Part shown: piece after piece, positions 59,811 to 64,000 of the stretch
Position numbering within the stretch: position 1 is the first letter of the stretch
How the letters are laid out: each line of letters opens with the position of its first letter
Source of the DNA: Bin5 sp022821545
GTDB lineage: Bacteria; Chloroflexota; Anaerolineae; Caldilineales; Caldilineaceae
Length of the DNA: 64,000 nucleotides
Direction: 5' to 3'
Assembly (NCBI GenBank): GCA_963664085.2
Contig: CAXXLO010000002.1
Coordinates: 3,100,001-3,164,000 of the forward strand
The notes under the pieces: model-generated
Told to the model about the DNA's origin: nothing
The model's database searches: none
The model's input: the letters and a program-made list of their open reading frames with translations, nothing else
Program-made: the position numbers and the translations under genes

Positions 59811-60509
59811 TTGTTTTCAATAAGAGTGCGCTTCCCGAACTTTGCCGGGCGCTTCACGCAACTGCCGGGAAACCCTGCGGTCCCGGTCCTTGTCCTTTTC
59901 GTGCTTGTCATCTCAGCCTGCGCTGTCCCCACCGGAGAAACTGAAGAGCCCCAGGAAGTTGAAGAGGGCGCCGCGGCGGCCCTTGAGCCTGCCGACCGCA
60001 ATGGAATGTACGACGACAGCCCGGAAATGTCCATCGATCCGAATGTCGAGTATCACGCCGTTTTCAAGACTGAGAAAGGTGATATGCGGGTAAAGCTGTT
60101 CGCCGAAGAAGCGCCGGTTACTGTCAACAACTTCGTCTTTCTGGCCCGTGACGGATTCTACAACGACACGCACTTTCACAGAGTGCTGCAAGACTTTATG
60201 GCACAGGGCGGCGATCCCACCAATACCGGCGCGGGCGGCCCCGGCTATCAGTTCCAGGATGAGTTTGCGGCCGGCCTTCAGTTCGATCGCGCCGGCCTCC
60301 TGGCTATGGCGAACGCAGGCCCGAATACGAACGGCAGCCAGTTCTTCATTACTTTCGCTGAAACGCCCTGGCTGAATGGCAACCACACGATTTTCGGCGA
60401 GGTGGTTGAAGGAATGGACGTGCTGTTCTCGCTCTCACTGCGGGATCCGATGGCGGCCAATTCTCCCGGAGACCGTCTTGAAACCGTAGAAATTGAGGAA
60501 GGCGAATAG
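59811..60509 (+). CDS. Cyclophilin-type peptidyl-prolyl isomerase, lipoprotein
   Basis: The 232-residue lipoprotein begins at TTG 59811, chosen because AAAGGAG stands six bases upstream. The lipobox is VISAC with Cys37. After an acidic linker comes a complete cyclophilin domain: HFHRVLQDFMAQGGD with the catalytic Arg, and FDRAGLLAMANAGPNTNGSQFFIT. It probably assists folding of exported proteins at the outer surface of the membrane. The frame extends to 59751 and would lack a proper signal start. It lies just after the transferase gene. Confidence 0.93.
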   Translation: MFSIRVRFPNFAGRFTQLPGNPAVPVLVLFVLVISACAVPTGETEEPQEVEEGAAAALEPADRNGMYDDSPEMSIDPNVEYHAVFKTEKGDMRVKLFAEEAPVTVNNFVFLARDGFYNDTHFHRVLQDFMAQGGDPTNTGAGGPGYQFQDEFAAGLQFDRAGLLAMANAGPNTNGSQFFITFAETPWLNGNHTIFGEVVEGMDVLFSLSLRDPMAANSPGDRLETVEIEEGE

Positions 60510-60611
60510 CTTCAGGCTCTATCACCTGCATCCCTTTCCCGTTCCCGGCGCCCTGGATTCTCGCATTCGTTTCGCTGGTCAGAGCGTGTAGAACGCCAAT
60601 TTGAGAGAGAC

Positions 60612-61274
60612 ATGAACACTGCCGGCGATACTGAGCAAATTCAAAACGCGACCCAGCCTGCGGCGGGCAGCGACCGTCTGACGCTTCTCGAAGAAGCCGG
60701 GGCGGAAGACCGGGATTCCGCCAGACCCAATCCATGGTTGACGGCTCTTCAGATTATCGGAATCCTTGCAATCGTGGTGGGCGCATTCTGGCTGGGAACG
60801 CAGAGAGAACTGGTGCAGCAGTTCAGCCAGTGGGGGTATTTGAGCAGCTTTCTGATCAGCCTGATCGGAAGCGCGACCATCATTCTGCCCGCCCCCGGAC
60901 TGGCCCTGATTCTGGCCCTCGGCGCACACTTGAACCCCGTTCTCCTCGGGATCGTTGCCGGCTTCGGCAGCGGACTGGGCGAACTGTCGGGCTACCTCGC
61001 GGGCAAAGCCGGCCGCAATCTCGTCAGCGGCGAGGGGAGGTTCAACGCCTTTCTTCACCACATGACCACTCGCTTTACTTCGCCTGCCCTCTTTATTCTT
61101 GCTATCCTTCCCTTGCCGATTTTCGATTTCGCCGGCATTCTCGCCGGCGCCCTGCGGATGCCCGTTTTGCGCTTCCTCGCCGTGGTCATCAGCGGCAAAG
61201 TGATAAAGCACGCGCTGGCCGCCTACCTGGGCGCAGAGTTTTTTGAGATGGTACTCAACAGGTATGGCTTCTGA
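60612..61274 (+). CDS. VTT/DedA-family membrane protein
   Basis: The 220-residue protein has a hydrophilic N-terminus (about 1-42) and then about five hydrophobic segments. The family's pattern includes SLIGSATIILPAPGLALILALGA, GSGLGELSGYLAGKAG and LPLPIFDFAGILAGALRMPVLRFLAVVISGKVIKHAL. DedA/VTT proteins are linked to membrane lipid handling, and some recycle undecaprenyl phosphate, which would fit the polysaccharide genes upstream. The substrate is unknown. The N-terminal tail is longer than usual. GAGAGAG lies before the ATG. Confidence 0.88.
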   Translation: MNTAGDTEQIQNATQPAAGSDRLTLLEEAGAEDRDSARPNPWLTALQIIGILAIVVGAFWLGTQRELVQQFSQWGYLSSFLISLIGSATIILPAPGLALILALGAHLNPVLLGIVAGFGSGLGELSGYLAGKAGRNLVSGEGRFNAFLHHMTTRFTSPALFILAILPLPIFDFAGILAGALRMPVLRFLAVVISGKVIKHALAAYLGAEFFEMVLNRYGF

Positions 61275-61384
61275 TACCAGCGACCCGACACCGGTCTGAC
61301 GGTGGACGCCTCAGCGAAGCGCCCGATTTCTGCGAAACCATCCACTTCACGCAGGCGGGTCTGTTCCTACAGGAGCATAAAACC

Positions 61385-64000
61385 ATGTTCAAACGTTTCC
61401 TCCCGACGTTTCTGACGATCCTGATCGCTCTTGTGTCTCTTGGGTGTAATGCAAACAGGTCGGAAGGTCTGGCTTCCGGCGACGGCGGTCTGTCCGTCGT
61501 ACATGATGAAGGCCCGACAGTCGAAGTCTTCGAGGACGACTTTTCTGACGACTTCGGACATGAGCTCGACGAATCGGGCTCTCCGCCGTTTTCACTTGGC
61601 GAAGGCCGGCCCGGTTGGGACGCAGGCGAGGCCCGCCCTCCTCTTGCCGATACGACGCCTCTTTCCCTGCAACAGATTCAAGCGCTGTTGAACCGCCTGC
61701 CTCCTCTTCGCCAGGAGGATGGGGACGCCGCCCAGTTCCGTCTTCCGGACCGGAGCTTACCTCCCCCGCGCCCCGGTCGGGAAGTCGAGCTGTCCTTCCC
61801 GCCGCCTCAGCCCGAATCGCCGCTTGACGTTGAGGAGGACGCGCCCCTGGCCGTCCTTCGTTTTTCGCCGGAAGGGGATGTCCCTCTCGCCCCGCAGCTG
61901 AGTGTAACTTTCAGCCAACCCATGGTCTCACTCACCAGTCACCAGGAGCTGGCCGCGGGGGACGTACCGGTCGAACTTGAGCCTGCCGTAGCCGGCCGCT
62001 GGCGCTGGGTGGGAACGAAAACACTCCTGTTTGAAGCCGGCGTTGACGAGAGGGCCAGAATGCCGATGGCAACCGAGTACACGGCCAGGATCGCCACCGC
62101 TACGGAGTCCGCTATCGGAACGAGTCTGGCAGAACCGGTAAGCTGGACTTTCCGAACGCCGGCGCCGACTCTGCAAACCGCCTATCCGGTCGGGGGCCCC
62201 TTTGGGCTGGAGCCGGTCTTCTTTGCCTCATTCGACCAGCGCATAGATCCTGCCGCAGTCCTCGGGCATACGCACGTGACAGCCCAGGGCCGCCGGTACT
62301 CTGTGCGCCGGGCCAGCGATGACGAAATTGCCGCGGATGCGCGGGTGCAACGCCTGATAGAAAGGTCAGCCGGCAACAGGTGGCTGGCATTCGTCTCCGA
62401 TGAACCGCTGCCCGCCGACACGACCGTAACTGTCACCTTCGCAGCCGGCACGCCCTCCGCGGAAGGACCTCTCGTAACGGCCCATCCCCAGAGCTACAGC
62501 TTCAGAACGCCCGGCCAGTTTGTGCTCCGGCAGCGGGAGTGCGCGTGGGGGGGAAACGCCCAGTGCCCGCCCAACAGCCCCCTCGCCCTGCGATTCAGCA
62601 ATCCCATCGACACCGAGTCGTTTGACCCTGCCCTCATCACTATCGAGCCGGAACTCGATTACGTCTCGTATGAAGTTTTCGGTGACTCAATCTGGATTGT
62701 TGGCAATACAAAAGCAAGGACAACCTACGACGTAACCGTGGCCTCAAGCCTGACCGACCGTTTCGGTCAAACACTGGGCGAGGAAGCACAGTCCCAGTTC
62801 AGGATTGGGCCGGCGGGGGCTCTTCTTACGCCCGGGAGCAGGGGTCCGATTACCGTCCTTGACCCCTACGGCAAACCGTCCTTTCCCATCTACTCGGTAA
62901 ACGTCTACGCGATCAACGCGCGGGTCTATCGCGTCTCTCCGGAGCAGTACGTCGAATACCAGCAGTGGCTCAGCAACCTCTGGCGCGACAAAGAGGCAGA
63001 GCCGCCCGGCGAACTGGTCATGGAACGCAAGCTGGAGATCAACCGTCAGTTCGACACCCTGGTCGAAACTGAAATCGATCTGACGCCCGCGCTCGATGGC
63101 GGCCGAGGCCACCTGATCCTGTACATAGAACCGGAGAGCGGTCTGCTCTCAAACCTCCTGGACAGACAGCTGCAGGGGATGAGAATTGTCAGCTGGGTCC
63201 AGGTGACCGAAATCGGTCTGGATGCCTTTGTCGACGCCGATGAGATGCTTGTGTGGGCCAACAGCCTGGTTGACGGCACCTCCCTGGCCGGAGTCGAGGT
63301 CACTCTCTGGCCGCAGGACGTGCAGGGAACGACCGACGCGAGAGGCTCGGTTCGGCTGCGGCTGCCCCGCAACAGCTCCCAACTGCTCATCGCCCGCCGC
63401 GGCGACGACGTTGCCTTCCTGCCGGAAAACCGCTACGAATACTACCGAACCGAAAGCGGTTGGAACGGTTGGCAGCGGCGCGATGAGCGCGCCGGCGTCC
63501 GCTACCTGGTTTTTGACGACCGCAAAATCTACCGACCCGGCGAAACCGTCAGCGTCAAGGGTTGGGTGCGTCAGATCGAGCCCGGCCCGGAGGGCGGCGT
63601 AAGCCTGCTGCCGGAAGGCTCGGCCTCTATGCTCAGGTATACTGTGCGCGATTCGTCGAACAACCGGATCCACTCGGACAGCGCAAGAATCAACGCCCTG
63701 GGAGGCTTCCACTTTCAATTTGACCTTCCGGAAGCGGTCAACCTGGGCTACGCATGGATTGAGCTGCGTTCGACCGTTGACGGCGACTACGAAGCAGGCC
63801 ACGACCATGTCTTCCAGATACAGGAGTTCCGCCGGCCCGAATATGAGGTCAGCGCCAGCGTCAGTGAAGGACCGCACGTGGCCGGCGGCCGCGCCCTGGC
63901 GACCGTAAGCGCCAGCTACTTTGCCGGCGGTCCGCTTCCCGGCGCAGAGGTCGGTTGGGACGTCGAAGCCTCGGAAGCGTCCTATGATCCTCCCAACTGG
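61385..64000 (+). CDS. Alpha-2-macroglobulin-like lipoprotein, N-terminal part (runs off the window)
   Basis: The frame is open for 872 codons from ATG 61385 to the window end. It begins with a signal peptide and lipobox LVSLGC (Cys21), followed by a long Asp/Glu/Pro-rich linker. Ig-like and macroglobulin repeats come next (LRFSPEGDVPLAPQLSVTFSQPM, VRYLVFDDRKIYRPGETVSVKGWVRQ), the MG-type arrangement of bacterial alpha-2-macroglobulins. The thioester or bait region, if present, lies beyond the window, so protease-trapping ability cannot be judged. The cyclophilin lipoprotein and VTT genes upstream suggest an envelope-maintenance neighbourhood. Confidence 0.88.
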   Translation, partial: MFKRFLPTFLTILIALVSLGCNANRSEGLASGDGGLSVVHDEGPTVEVFEDDFSDDFGHELDESGSPPFSLGEGRPGWDAGEARPPLADTTPLSLQQIQALLNRLPPLRQEDGDAAQFRLPDRSLPPPRPGREVELSFPPPQPESPLDVEEDAPLAVLRFSPEGDVPLAPQLSVTFSQPMVSLTSHQELAAGDVPVELEPAVAGRWRWVGTKTLLFEAGVDERARMPMATEYTARIATATESAIGTSLAEPVSWTFRTPAPTLQTAYPVGGPFGLEPVFFASFDQRIDPAAVLGHTHVTAQGRRYSVRRASDDEIAADARVQRLIERSAGNRWLAFVSDEPLPADTTVTVTFAAGTPSAEGPLVTAHPQSYSFRTPGQFVLRQRECAWGGNAQCPPNSPLALRFSNPIDTESFDPALITIEPELDYVSYEVFGDSIWIVGNTKARTTYDVTVASSLTDRFGQTLGEEAQSQFRIGPAGALLTPGSRGPITVLDPYGKPSFPIYSVNVYAINARVYRVSPEQYVEYQQWLSNLWRDKEAEPPGELVMERKLEINRQFDTLVETEIDLTPALDGGRGHLILYIEPESGLLSNLLDRQLQGMRIVSWVQVTEIGLDAFVDADEMLVWANSLVDGTSLAGVEVTLWPQDVQGTTDARGSVRLRLPRNSSQLLIARRGDDVAFLPENRYEYYRTESGWNGWQRRDERAGVRYLVFDDRKIYRPGETVSVKGWVRQIEPGPEGGVSLLPEGSASMLRYTVRDSSNNRIHSDSARINALGGFHFQFDLPEAVNLGYAWIELRSTVDGDYEAGHDHVFQIQEFRRPEYEVSASVSEGPHVAGGRALATVSASYFAGGPLPGAEVGWDVEASEASYDPPNW

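Overview
The window is a GC-rich bacterial chromosome segment, densely packed with genes. It most resembles a member of the phylum Chloroflexota, probably a Caldilineales/Anaerolineae-like lineage. That placement is an inference from gene content and protein style: rpmF and fabD beside a DUF177 gene, a SufR-led suf operon with a short SufU, a mevalonate kinase, TPR proteins carrying many near-identical repeats, and secreted Ig/FN3-like proteins. I could run no search to confirm it. Starts are a mixture of ATG, GTG and probably TTG. Many genes overlap by 4 bp (ATGA or GTGA), so translational coupling is common.

Layout. 1-1340 (-): fabD (5' part only), rpmF and a DUF177 gene. 1479-8244 (+): an iron-sulfur assembly operon, sufR-sufC-sufB-sufD-rhodanese-sufU-Rieske-sufT, preceded by a perfect 12+12 bp dyad that overlaps a promoter. 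A rhodanese stands where sufS is usually found, and the intercistronic gaps hold RNA hairpins. 8488-11926 (-): a coupled trio of HEAT-like, membrane/coiled-coil and TPR proteins. 12067-19430 (+): dnaX, ybaB, recR, the methylmalonyl-CoA mutase catalytic subunit, the epimerase and a TPR gene, interrupted by an intact IS66-family element with 8-bp target duplications. 19635-21123: an expanded NDK-fold protein (+) and rsfS (-). 21441-26519 (+): a complete BMP/Nup-type nucleoside ABC importer. 26625-31746 (+): an unknown large protein, an HDAC-family deacetylase, a small unknown, a glycerophosphodiesterase and mevalonate kinase. 31749-36954 (-): glycogen synthase, branching enzyme and NagA. 37200-38357 (+): a CDP-alcohol phosphatidyltransferase.

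38358-41394 looks accessory: a gene-poor stretch, then a large secreted repeat protein (38946-41081) and a terminator. Next come a D-serine dehydratase/D-threonine aldolase-like enzyme, a membrane-anchored protein with four cyclic-nucleotide-binding-like domains (-), and a tRNA-Leu(CAA) (-) with a near-consensus promoter. After these lie an ECF sigma factor, its probable anti-sigma factor and mutM (+), a YtxH-like/PspC envelope pair (-), and a divergent Gfo/Idh oxidoreductase and ThDP enzyme. The last part (52214-64000, +) holds a small unknown gene, a UvrD-like helicase, an O-antigen-ligase/TPR protein, a WecA/MraY-type transferase, a cyclophilin lipoprotein, a VTT/DedA protein and the start of an alpha-2-macroglobulin-like lipoprotein.

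Most of the window is housekeeping and envelope biology. The best leads for something new are the suf operon with its unusual sulfur-handling composition, the expanded NDK-fold protein, the four-domain CNB membrane protein, and the split HEAT/TPR trio.
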